Positions 54,060 through 64,000 of a stretch of 64,000 nt of DNA are shown here, piece by piece. A program made the translations under genes and the position numbers. The first letter of the stretch is position 1. Each line of letters opens with the position of its first letter. Origin of the DNA: Bipolaris cookei (Eukaryota > Ascomycota > Dothideomycetes > Pleosporales > Pleosporaceae); the NCBI GenBank assembly GCA_002286855.1, contig NRSV01000001.1, positions 310,001 through 374,000 of the forward strand. Reading direction: 5' to 3'. The notes beneath the pieces were generated by a model, which was not told where the DNA came from, searched no databases, and saw only the letters and a program-made list of their open reading frames with translations.

Positions 54060-56195
54060 TGTGGTTGTTTTGGTAGTGAAGGTGTCTTATGGAATGTGCA
54101 AGGGAAACTTCATGTCGTGATTGCGGGTTGGGTACATCACACGTCCGTCAAAGGTGGCTGTATTACAGATGGTCGGGCGCGCTTATTTGGGTTGCGCCAC
54201 AGGTACCGCCGAGTCACGTGATACATGCAGGGTCTACGGCAGGGTCGACATGTCACGGCAAAAGCAGTGAAAACTACTGTCCGTTGAGCCACAGCTTGGC
54301 TCCAACGTGCTTGAGCGTTTATTTCGGAGGCAGCCATGGAACAAGTGTGACCGGCAAAAGTTGCCTCTGTAGGCGGTGCATGAAGTAAAAAAAGCACCTT
54401 TGTCAGTTCGCAGATGGACATGTACGCGGCTCACCTGCTAGAGAGCGCATGATGCCGGATTGGGTAAGAAGGCAGGGCAGGATAGGAAAAGGCCGAGACG
54501 GGCGTCTAAAGAGGATTGATTGACCGACGCCAGGAACATGCTACTTGGTGGCACAGTTGGGGTTACTCCAACCAGGGCCTTGCAGCTGCATGAGGACGAG
54601 CAGTGCATACGCAAGTAGCGTAATAGTGGGTATAATACATACATTGAGATGTGTGGGTTTGTGCAGCGGCGCGCCTAGGTCGGGACATGTGTGTTGACAC
54701 GCACATACTGTGTACATAGATGGAGAGTAAACAAAGCGGTAAACAAAGGCCTGGCAGCTCTTGGGCCCACGGCTGTCAGGTTAAGATTTGGTCAGTGTCA
54801 GCTTGCAACGAACCACGACTGCGGAGATGGAGAGCGGAGCACGTCCTGGCGCCGGTACAAGTGTGCCGGCATAGGGACGTACATACTAATTCGGCTCGGA
54901 GGGCCAGGACGACAGGCTGCCTCGGGCCGAAAGCTGGCAAATGACCATTACTCAGTGGCGGGCCAGCATCCGGAGCCGCGAGACAGCCAGGTGTGGAAGG
55001 AGCAACAGGAACAGGAGAAGGAGGAGGCGGTGGAGGAGGCGGAGGAGGAGGAGGCGGAGGAGAAAGAAGGAGGTCCTGGGGTGCTGCCCGAGCAGTCTGT
55101 GGCCATGGGCAGATTGGGCCCGTCTCGCTTCTAGCTGTGCACACGAAGCCGTCGTGTTAGGCTCCTAGCTGCGACGAGCGGCGGCGGGAGCCAGGCAGGT
55201 CACCGGCGGCAGTGCAGCGTCCAGAGGCCAGAGGCCAGCGTCACAGTGCACAGTTGCAGATGCTACGTTGGCGGATTTGCCGACCCGCGAACCCGCGGCC
55301 ACGGTATCAGAGTCGTGCCGCCCGCGTCTCCCCGATGGAGGATATGTAGGTGATGGGATGCTGAGTAGTGGCACACGCGCGCTAGGCCAATCCAGGCGGG
55401 GGCCGGGCTCGACGTGCGAACACACGGCTTTACCACTCGGCGGCACTCAACGCCCACCCTGGAGCGAACGGTACATGGGCCAGGCACAAACGAGTGTGCC
55501 CATGTTCACATGCAGCCATGAGCCGAGACCCTGCAGCGCCCCAGCTGGTCGTTTCATCCTCGACGAGCGTGCCCACAGAAAAGAAGAGGCACCGTTCGGA
55601 AGACTTGCATGCGGTTCCTGGCGCGCCTCAGGTCGAGCGAAGCCTCGAGCCTTTATTGCTGCCCCGCTAGCGCCTCGCCAGTGTGCCGTTCATTCGACCC
55701 GCGCGACGAGCCAGGGGGAGGGATGGGGGGGCTGCTTCTAGCACCAGCAGCCCGACGGCAGCGCCTATGCTTGCGGCACCATATACATTGCATACTTACC
55801 TTATTCTCCCACCAGGAGGCGACGCGTCGGCCTGCTGTCCTGCTGTCCTGCTGTCCGCCGTCCTGCTGGGCCATTCTGCACCCCCCTCCCCCCTCCCCCA
55901 GAGCCGCACATGCTGGCTGCACCACTGCTCAACTACGACATCGCACTCTAGGCCTACCGCCGCCACCACAGTTGCCTCGACCCACGTGAGGATCCCCTTG
56001 CATTCCAAGCTCCACCGCTGCAGTCGCTTCCGGTTTCTTCGTCCAGGGATCTCCCGGTCCCGCCCAGCTAACAAGCGCGCCGATCGCCGTCTCTCGAGCA
56101 TTCTCGACCAGCTCTAGCAACCTTCCTACTCCCCAGCAAACCTCTCCAGCCCTCTGCCCGCCCGCGTTTCTCGTCCTTCGTCGTCGTGAGCCAGC
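54060..56195. other. 2.1-kb divergent region between SWA2 and URC4
   Basis: Two promoters, no recognised gene. A purine-rich GGA/GGC tract lies at about 55010-55080, and 55700-56195 is pyrimidine-rich, as expected of the URC4 leader. The GC-rich composition leaves many frames open by chance; their translated composition (Pro/Ala/Arg-rich) is not convincing. Confidence 0.45.
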
Positions 56196-57839
56196 ATGCG
56201 TCTGTTCAACCGCAAGGGCTCCAAGCCCCAGGTTTCTCCCGGCGGCAGCCAGCCAAACAGTTCCAATGGCTCTCTGCGCTCCCCTGGTCCCACCCCAAAT
56301 GGCTCCCGCCCGACCAGCTTTCCAGACGTCCCGCTGCCAAAGGCCCCAGATCCATCTCTCGACCCAGCCGGCTACCTGCGCAGCATCTATGCAGTCCGCG
56401 AGCGCTCCAGGCTGGTCCTTGAAAAGGCGAAGAAGAACCAGCTCAAGCACTTCACCGTCGACATGAGCAAGTTTGGGGATGTCGCCAGCTTTGTAGTCTC
56501 CATTATCAAGGTGAGAGCGATCCTGTCCAAGCACGCACGCCCCGCCACGCTGCTCTAACTCGCTTTCAGCGCGACTATGCTCCCGACTATGCATCCATTC
56601 CCCCGCATGGTAGATGGCAGCACTTTGACGTTGGCGGCCGCCCGCGAATTGACCAACTCATGGCCTCATGGCCCTCGACTGTCGACAACCAAGAGCGAAC
56701 GCGCCGCCTGCTTGATCTGTTTCTTGTTTCCGTCTTGCTCGATGCTGGCGCTGGAACAAAATGGCAGTACAAGAGCAAAGAGTCTGGCAAACTCTACCGC
56801 CGCAGCGAGGGTCTCGCCGTCGCCAGCCTGGAGATGTTCAAGGCCGGCACATTCAGCAGCGACCCCAAAGAGCCTTTCCAAGTCGACAGTGCTGGTCTGA
56901 AGAAGCTCGACATCGCAACTGTGGCCCGTGGCCTCCAGGTGACTGCTTCAAACCCAATCGACGGTCTCGAGGGCCGCACTACTTTGCTTCTTCGCCTTGG
57001 AGAGGCCCTGCAGAACCAAGAAGTCTTTGGTCTTGAGGCTCGCCCAGGAAACATGCTCGGTATGCGCACGCGCATGACATGATATGACAAGACTGGCACT
57101 AACATTGCTAGACTACCTTCTCTCACATCCCACGACGCAAGCATCTTCTGTCCCCATTATTCCTCTGCCCACGCTTTGGAACACGCTCATGGACAGCCTC
57201 ACTCCCATCTGGCCAGCATCGAGGACCCAAATCGACGGTGTACCCATGGGCGACGCATGGCCCTGTTCCGTCATGCCATCACATCCAACCCACCCATGGG
57301 AAAACATTGTCCCACTCCACAAGCTCACTCAATGGCTCGCCTATTCGCTCATGGTACCCATGACCAGGCTACTCCACGTGCACTTTGCCGGTGCTGAACT
57401 CCTAACTGGACTGCCAGAGTATCGAAACGGAGGTCTCTTCATTGACGTCGGCCTCTTGACACTAAAGCCCGAAGAGCAAGAGCGCGGACTAGCGCAATAT
57501 CAGGAGAATGCTCAGCAAAAGGGACAGCCCAGTATGGAAGTGGTTCCCATGTTCACAGCCGACGACGACGTGATTGTGGAGTGGCGCGCAGCAACCGTTG
57601 GCCTTCTTGACGAGCTTTTAGCCGAGGTGAACAAGCTGTTGCGTTTGAGCGGGCCAGACAAATTGACCCTGGCCCAGATGCTGGAAGCGGGAAGTTGGAA
57701 GGTAAGTTTGCGCGGAACGCCAAACTAATCGGAGCTCTGCTGACTCGCAACACAGGGAGGTCGTGAAATTGCCGAAGTTTCGCGGCCCAACACTAAAGAA
57801 CCGCCGATCATGATCCTCTCGGACGGCACTGTTTTCTAA
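56196..57839 (+). CDS. URC4: DUF1688 protein, uracil catabolism URC4
   Basis: This belongs to the DUF1688 family, which in fungi includes Urc4 of the reductive-independent uracil catabolic pathway; the exact reaction is not settled. Four exons: 56196-56510, 56570-57059, 57112-57701 and 57756-57839 (492 residues). Introns are 59, 52 and 54 bp, all GT-AG; the second has CTAAC just before its acceptor. Conserved segments are DPAGYLRSIYAVRERSRLVL near residue 60, HFTVDMSKFGDVASFVV, IPPHGRWQHFDVGGRPRID, LLDLFLVSVLLDAGAGTKWQ and YRRSEGLAVASLEMF. Further on are ARPGNMLDYLLSHP, DGVPMGDAWPC, LTGLPEYRNGGLFIDVGLL and the C-terminal GGREIAEVSRPNTKEPPIMI. The first 45 residues are Ser/Pro-rich and variable. 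No transmembrane segment is seen; it is probably cytosolic. Confidence 0.92.
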
Positions 57840-58691
57840 GATACCCCTTTCTTCAACCGTTCCGCCTTTCTTTCGCTTCATTTTGATATCGACTGCGTGC
57901 AGCGGACACACGCCCCCGATCCAGAGGGTGTTGCTCCCACCCACGACGCAATAAGGACCTTCTAATTCAGTCACAATGCATGGGATTTTATGATACACGA
58001 TCTCGACGGTCGCAATTGGTGGCTCGGCTTTCTGTTGATATGTTTTGCTTCGTCACATCGGCTACGTGTACATTTTTGGGTTATCTTCTTCTTCTTCTTC
58101 TTCTTCTTCTTCTTCGAACCTTCAGTGCTCTGGATTGCCTGATCCCTTTTCTTGTAATATTCCGCCATTTACCGAGGAGCTTTTGGGAGGACCAAACACA
58201 AAAAAATTGGACAGTTAGCTGAGGAGTAGAGCCAATTGAATTACAGCCAGCAGCTTTTGCGATTGTATGATTGATAAGATTACTCTTAATCTGCAAACCA
58301 TGTCGAATTTCGCAATCATGAACACGGGGTGCGTGACGTGCAGACCGTGCATCCACGGGTGGTTTGTGTGTCTGCACACAGACATGGTTGTATACACGGC
58401 ATTGAGTGCTGTGCAGCCGCTCCGGCCACTGATGTTTCAATGCTGGTAATAGCACATACAAGGATGCCATCCAATAAGTCTCCATGTGTGCGTACGTGCT
58501 GAAGATTGCGGAGAGCGGAATGTGCCCCACTGCCAAGCAGAGGGTAAGTGCAGCTTGCACGAGGTGCGCGTCCAAGCTCCACGCCCTCCCATGATCTGTT
58601 TAGGATACGTCATCCTCAATACACTGCGAAAATATACCACAGCCTCTGTATCACCGTCAACACCCTGGGTTCCCGCCTACACACGCTCACG
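57840..58691. other. Region between URC4 and GTR1
   Basis: It includes the URC4 3' flank, a TTC microsatellite of about ten units at 58087-58115, and the GTR1 promoter. No gene is seen. Confidence 0.5.
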
Positions 58692-59869
58692 ATGAACTCA
58701 GTGAAGCGCCAAAAGCAGCGCAAAGTGCTGCTTATGGGCAAGAGCGGAGCCGGCAAGTCGTCGATGAGGAGTATCGTCTTCAGCAATTACGTTGCCAAAG
58801 ATGTGCGCAGGCTGGGCGCAACCATCGATGTCGAGCATAGCAACATCAAGTTTATGGGCAACCTCATGCTCAATCTTTGGGACTGTGGAGGGTATGCCCA
58901 CCACCATCGCCTATCGTCCAGGGCTGGCACATGCTGACGCATCACAGTCAAGACGGCTTCGTCGAGAACTACCTCAACCAGTCGAGGAATCATGTCTTTG
59001 GCTCCGTTGCTGTTCTTATCTTCGTATTTGATATCGAATCGCGCGAGTTTGCGGCCGATGTCGTCTCCTATTCAAACATTATCCGCGCCCTCCACGAATG
59101 CAGCCCCAGCGCAAAGGTCTTCTGTCTCATACACAAGATGGATCTCGTGCAAGCACGACTGCGACAGGCCATGTTTGACGAGCGTGCAGAGTACATCCGC
59201 GAGGCTAGCGAGGGCTTCAAGGACACAGTCGAGTTCTTTGCAACGAGCATTTGGGACCAGAGCTTGTATAAAGCCTGGACTAAGATAATCTACTACCTAA
59301 TCCCAAACGCCGGTACCATCGAGGCTCTGCTAGAACAGCTTGCCGAGGTCATTGACGCAAGAGAGCTGATATTGTACGAGCGGACAACTTGTCTCACGGT
59401 AGCCCATATCACCAGACAGACTGAAGAGTCCAATCCTTTTACCGACCGGTTCGAACGTATCTCAAGTATCCTCAAGACACACAAACAGAGCATGGCGTAT
59501 GTGACTAATCTTCCTCCAAAGTTGGCTCTTGAAACCTTACTTATATTTGACTGCAGGAAACACACCAACATCCCCGCTGGAAGCGCAAACTTTGCCGAAA
59601 TGCAAATCAAAACTGGTCGCTTCATGTTCTTCATCACCCGCCTAACAGAAAACACCAATCTTGCCGTTGCTATCCCGCCTTCCGAACAAGTCTTCAACGC
59701 CGCACGTGTTAATATTTTCCAAGTACGACCAAAGTTTGCTGAGCTGGACATTGCAGCTAAGCCCCGCCCACCGATCCAGCAAGCGTTTGCTGGATCTGCG
59801 GATACCATGGGAGATGTCTCAGAGAGAAACAAGGGGAGAGAAACGGCGATGCATGGCTCTGGATACTAG
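58692..59869 (+). CDS. GTR1: Rag-type small GTPase (Gtr1/RagA)
   Basis: One half of the Gtr1-Gtr2 heterodimer that signals amino-acid sufficiency to TORC1 at the vacuole. Exons are 58692-58891, 58948-59496 and 59557-59869 (353 residues). The P-loop is LLMGKSGAGKSSMRS (about 13-27), the switch I region is LGATIDVEHSNIKF, switch II is LNLWDCGGQDGFVENYL, and the G4-type motif is HKMDL instead of NKxD, as in RagA/Gtr1. The C-terminal roadblock-like domain starts after about residue 185 and includes HTNIPAGSANFAEMQIKTGR. Introns are 58892-58947 (56 bp) and 59497-59556 (60 bp, GTATGT...CTGCAG). The second is divisible by three without a stop and is easily retained by mistake; splicing joins SMA to KHTNIP. 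The start MNSVKRQKQRKVLLMG is typical. Confidence 0.95.
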
Positions 59870-61944
59870 GAAACACAGGACTGTAGTGACAATCCTAACA
59901 AGATTGTACAACTGGAGCGCAGTCTGGTATGAAGCCGGGGATAGCAGTCGATACGGGCTCACACGAGCAAGTGTACTAAAACCAAGGATGCAGTGGGGCA
60001 AATTTCCAAAGCCCAAAATTTCGCACAAGGCTATAACTCACCGAGAAAGCAAGCAACATTAGAGAAATGGTGGCCAAGAGGGAAACTCACGAGGCTATAC
60101 CTTTGCTGCTCATCATGCATTGCAAAGATGCTCAGGGTTTTGCAGGGTAATAGTATACAAGGTATCAAGAGACGCAGTCTGGAGCCTGGTGGTTTCTCAG
60201 CAAAGTCTTTTTTGGAGCGTTAAACCGCGTCGCTAGAACAGCTGTTTGAAGTCGTTGCATCCGCGGCACTAAAACCAATACTACCCCCGGAGAAGGACCG
60301 ATCAACAATAATGCACAAGCTGCTCAGATCGGTGATCGATACGGCAGGTACGAGAGAACAGCTCGGAGTCGCCGAATGCTAGGCGCATTATGGGATACCA
60401 TATGTACATAAGACATGACAGCATTCACCCTTTTCAGCCGTACTAAGAAAACAGACATCACATGACGTCGCTCATGAAGCTCATGTAATCAATAAACTGA
60501 GTTTGAAACACGATTTATGAGTCTAGAGAGGTGTGCTATGCAGGGAGCTGGTTGCTTCCAGTTGACATTTGTAACAGGCTACCGATCCTTATCTACACAA
60601 TTCATTGCCAAAAAGAAAGGGAAAAAAGACATATCGCACAAAGGGTGCGCGTGCATGCGAGGCGAAGGGTTCTCGACCTGTCATTGACTGCCTGAAAAGC
60701 TGTTGGTGTACTCTTGCTGCAAATCAAGCCCATTGAAGGGTTGGCAAGACCCCAAGTACGAGAGGCCAAGCCAAAAATGCGGGGAAATACATGGCACGGT
60801 TGCAACCCTTTCTTGTCTGACCGGTCTTTGGCTTCTTGATCAGACGCTTATGAGTAAGAAGAAGACTCTTGAGTATCTTGGGGGTGCGGTGCACTACTAT
60901 ATATGACTAGGTATCCTGAGTCCTCTACGGTGTAGTGAGACGTCCTTGTAGTATGTAATTGATGGTCTTACTACACCGAAATATACCTACCATCCGAGGC
61001 ACTCCTATCTCTATCTCTGTCTGCCTATGGGAGTGGGTGGGTAAGCTGATGGTTGGGCTGACTGTTCTAACGTCTTGGAAAGTTGTGAATAGATGCATGC
61101 AAGTCCAATTTAAAGTTGCACTGCGCTCACGCTCTCCCGTGCTTGGCTGCTGTGCTATGATCTTGCCATGGCCCGATTGCCTGAGGCTTCCAAGATCGAC
61201 GCTGAGCAAGGCCAAGACACTTGCAATCTATGTCTCTCTGGGTATTGTATGCGTTTCTGAAGTCATTTTAGAGGCTGGTTTGTTGTCTATCATTATTTGG
61301 AAAGTTTATTTTGTTGTGGTTCTGTTGCAACGCTCGCACTGACCACTTGAAAATGCCGAAGTGTAGCATACTCGTAGAAATGACATGACTTTCACTTTCG
61401 ATCTCAACAACTCGACGCGGGACCAGGTCAGATTATCCGGACATGGGGGAGTTTCGTAACTCCATCTTAGCTGCGGACAACAAGACGAAAAAACCAGTAG
61501 CCAAGGCAACCCCAAGAAAGAAAAAGTGAGCGCCAAGGCGCATACTCCACCTTACACTCTCAAGCCACCGACGTTGGATGCCCCAGGAATGAATGCAAGT
61601 GGTGCATCCTTGGCTGTCCACCCACCACACGATTGGCCAATTAAGTAGGATTGTACCGCGTGATGCGACCCAAAGCGAGAATGAACAATGTGACAATAGG
61701 CAACGCGCAGTGGAACGAAGTGGGGAAAACGCAGCTCCTTGACAAAGACTACTCGCAGAGTAGGGTACCTCGTGATAACCCCAACTTACAAACGGCATAA
61801 AGGTGGTCATTGCTCAGAAGGCTCACCACCCCCACCCCCCGTCAATTGCGCGCCCTTCAGCTATTAAGCAAACGCAGCCCCGGAAAAGTTGGATTGAAAA
61901 TTGTACTTTCAAGTTCAACTGTTTCCCCATCCAACTGGTTCACC
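59870..61944. other. 2.1-kb intergenic region upstream of the transporter
   Basis: It holds the GTR1 3' flank and the transporter promoter. No gene or element recognised; short open frames on both strands are unsupported. Confidence 0.5.
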
Positions 61945-64000
61945 ATGGCTGAACCAGAGAAAGAGACCAAGATCGAGTAAGTATCTTTGATCTATCTCTT
62001 GCTCTACTTGTACATACTAACATATCTTGTAGGCCCATCGTCGACGAGCACAGGGAAACCACCGAGCGCAAAGCCTCCGTCTTCAACGATGAGCAAAAGC
62101 GCCGTGAGAGCCTTGCGCGCCTAACAGCCAACATTGAGGGCGAGTAAGTTCTTAATAACAACCTAACTATATATTAAACATCTACTTATATCTACATACT
62201 ATCCTTTTTGTTTCACTAACTCAACCCCAGAGTCCGCAACCCCCTTGTCGATATTTCCCGCTCCCAACTCCTCTCCAATGTCCACGACTTTGCCGTAGAG
62301 CACAACCTCGAAGACGTCGAGCCCCTCCTCATCAAAGGCGCGCTCGTCGCCCAATCCCCTGCTCTCTTCGAGGAACTCGAAGACCTAGACGACACCGATC
62401 GCACTTTTCTCCGCGAGGAACTAACGCACCGCTTTAAGCTGCCGCGCGTCTTGTACTTCACTATTATCCTTAATTCGATCGCGGCGGCTATCCAAGGATG
62501 GGACCAGACGGGGTCGAATGGCGCGAACCTGACGTTTGGGCAGGCACTGGGGATTCCAGATTCCGGGCCGGAATGCGAGGCGGCGGGGAATTGTGAAAAG
62601 AATGGGTGGATTATTGGATTTGTGAATGCGTGTCCGTATATTGCTATTGCGGTGTTTTGTGCGTGGATTTCTGGTGAGTTACATGTCCGAAAAGAAAATT
62701 GTAGCTGTGTTATTATTATTATTATTGTTGTTGTTTTCGGGCTAACATACGACAGATCCTGTTAATGATCTCTGCGGTCGTCGTGGTACCATTTTCATTG
62801 CTGCTGTCTTCTCGCTCTTGGCTCCGTTTGGAATGGGTCTCAGCCAGACGTGGGGCCAGCTCGCGGTGTGTCGTGTGCTCCTCGGTGTTGGTATGGGTCT
62901 GAAGGAAGTCACTGTTCCTGTCTTCTCAGCCGAGAACGTCCCAGCCAGCGTTCGAGGCGGTCTCGTGATGTCCTGGCAGGTTTGTGGAAAGCCAAAGATG
63001 CTTAAATCGATGTTTATCTAACGATATCCAACTAGATTTGGACGGCTTTTGGCATCTTTCTTGGTACCGTCGCTAATCTCGTTGTCATGGCAAGTCGCCG
63101 TCTGATCTGCATTCGATGTGTAAATTCTTATACTAACATAAACCCTAGAACACTGGATCCATATCCTGGCGTCTCCAATTCGGCTCTGCCTTCATACCAG
63201 CCGTCCCCCTCGTCCTCGGCATCTACTTCGTCCCCGAGAGTCCCCGCTGGCTAATGAAGAAGCGCAAATATGCCCAAGCCTACCGATCTTTCCTGCGTCT
63301 CCGAAACTCGCCGCTCCAGGCTGCCCGCGACCTCTATTACACGCACTGCCTGCTCGAGCAAGAAGAAGTCCTGATCCGCGAGGCAGGCATCAACCCCAAG
63401 TCCAACTTCTTCACCCGCTTCATCGAGCTCTTTACTATCCCCCGTGTGCGCCGTGCAACACAGGCATCAGGTATCGTCATGATTGGCCAGCAAATGTGCG
63501 GCATCAACATCATCGCCTTCTACAGCTCCACCATCTTCGCTGAAGGTGGCGCCTCAAACAAAGAAGCCCTTATCGCCTCTTTCGGCTTTGGTCTCGTAAA
63601 CTTCCTTTTCGCCTGGCCCGCCGTCTGGACAATCGACACCTTTGGTCGCCGCGGCTTGCTCCTGACTACCTTCCCTAACATGTTCTGGACGCTGCTTGTC
63701 GCGGGGATGTGCTACTACATTCCTAAAGACAGCCCCGCACATCTCGGTCTCATCGCCTTTTTCGTCTACCTTTTCGGTGCGTTTTATAGCCCGGGCATGG
63801 GTCCCGTACCGTTTACGTACTCGGCTGAGGTATTCCCCTTGTCCCATCGTGAAGTCGGCATGTCGTGGGCCGTTGCGACGAACAACTTCTGGGCGAGCAT
63901 CTTATCTCTTACCCTCCCGCGCATGCTCAAAGTTATGAGACCGCAAGGTGTGTTTGGGTTTTACGCCGGACTGAACGTTGTTGCTCTTACTATGATGTAG
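61945..64000 (+). CDS. MFS sugar-transporter family protein, 3' end outside the window
   Basis: A sugar:proton symporter-type member of the major facilitator superfamily in the plasma membrane, with an unusually long cytosolic N-terminus. Exons are 61945-61976, 62033-62143, 62231-62673, 62756-62979, 63036-63089 and 63149-63996. The start is MAEPEKETKIE. Residues 1-130 are charged, before the first membrane segment (VLYFTIILNSIAAAIQGWDQ). Sugar-transporter signatures are DLCGRRGTIF, CRVLLGVGMGLKEVTVPVFS, PESPRWL near residue 310, GQQMCGINIIAFYSS, DTFGRRGLLL and SAEVFPLSHREVG. The fifth intron (63090-63148) begins GCAAGT, a GC-AG intron, needed to join VVM to NTGSISWRL. The TAG at 63998-64000 probably belongs to an intron starting GTAG at 63997, so the C-terminus lies beyond the edge. 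The substrate cannot be assigned. Confidence 0.88.

Noticed and set aside
55010..55144. Glu-rich and Pro-rich frames on both strands
   Set aside because: They arise from a GGA/GGC-rich tract in a divergent promoter region.

Overview
The window is from the nuclear genome of a filamentous ascomycete, most probably a dothideomycete (Pleosporales is my best guess, by inference). Genes carry short GT-AG introns of about 50-90 bp, often with CTAAC/CTGAC-like branch sites. Gene spacing is wide, and all recognisable products are eukaryotic and fungal. Several relics carry stop codons of the kind expected from repeat-induced point mutation (RIP). No rRNA, CRISPR or convincing tRNA gene was seen.

Layout. 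0.1-3.9 kb: an unrecognised Gln-rich protein and the cytosolic Fe-S assembly ATPase CFD1, both minus. 4.2-7.4 kb: an AT-rich decayed island with a broken oxidoreductase fragment and a fold-back Fot1/pogo-type transposon. 7.4-10.4 kb: signal peptidase subunit SPC3 and a GH35-type glycosidase, both minus. 10.4-17.2 kb: a second decayed island with a heavily mutated ATP-dependent DNA ligase gene and a frameshifted DUF1295-type membrane protein. 20.7-25.5 kb: a conserved low-complexity fungal protein and lanosterol synthase (ERG7). 26.6-34.5 kb: a WDR89-like WD40 protein, succinate dehydrogenase subunit SDH3, and a large Crb2/Rad9-type checkpoint mediator (Tudor plus BRCT). 34.5-39.6 kb: 5 kb without genes, holding a small MITE-like element. 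39.6-47 kb: a YAR1-like ankyrin protein, a WW-domain protein and a Zn2Cys6 transcription factor. 47-51 kb: 4 kb without genes. 51-64 kb: an auxilin/SWA2 homologue, URC4 (DUF1688), the Rag-type GTPase GTR1, and an MFS sugar transporter that runs off the right edge.

The intact genes are mostly conserved housekeeping functions (Fe-S assembly, secretion, sterol synthesis, respiration, DNA damage checkpoint, ribosome biogenesis, clathrin uncoating, TORC1 signalling). They are not one pathway and look like ordinary synteny. I found no convincing new multi-gene system. The most unusual structure is the 1.1-kb fold-back element at 5921-7025: two 314-bp, almost identical inverted copies of a transposon 5' end enclose a broken transposase core, so both outer ends come from the same terminus. 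Next in interest are the two decayed islands, a MITE-like repeat whose arm mismatches are all transitions, an inferred GC-AG intron, and a tandem NAGNAG acceptor beside a zinc-cluster exon.
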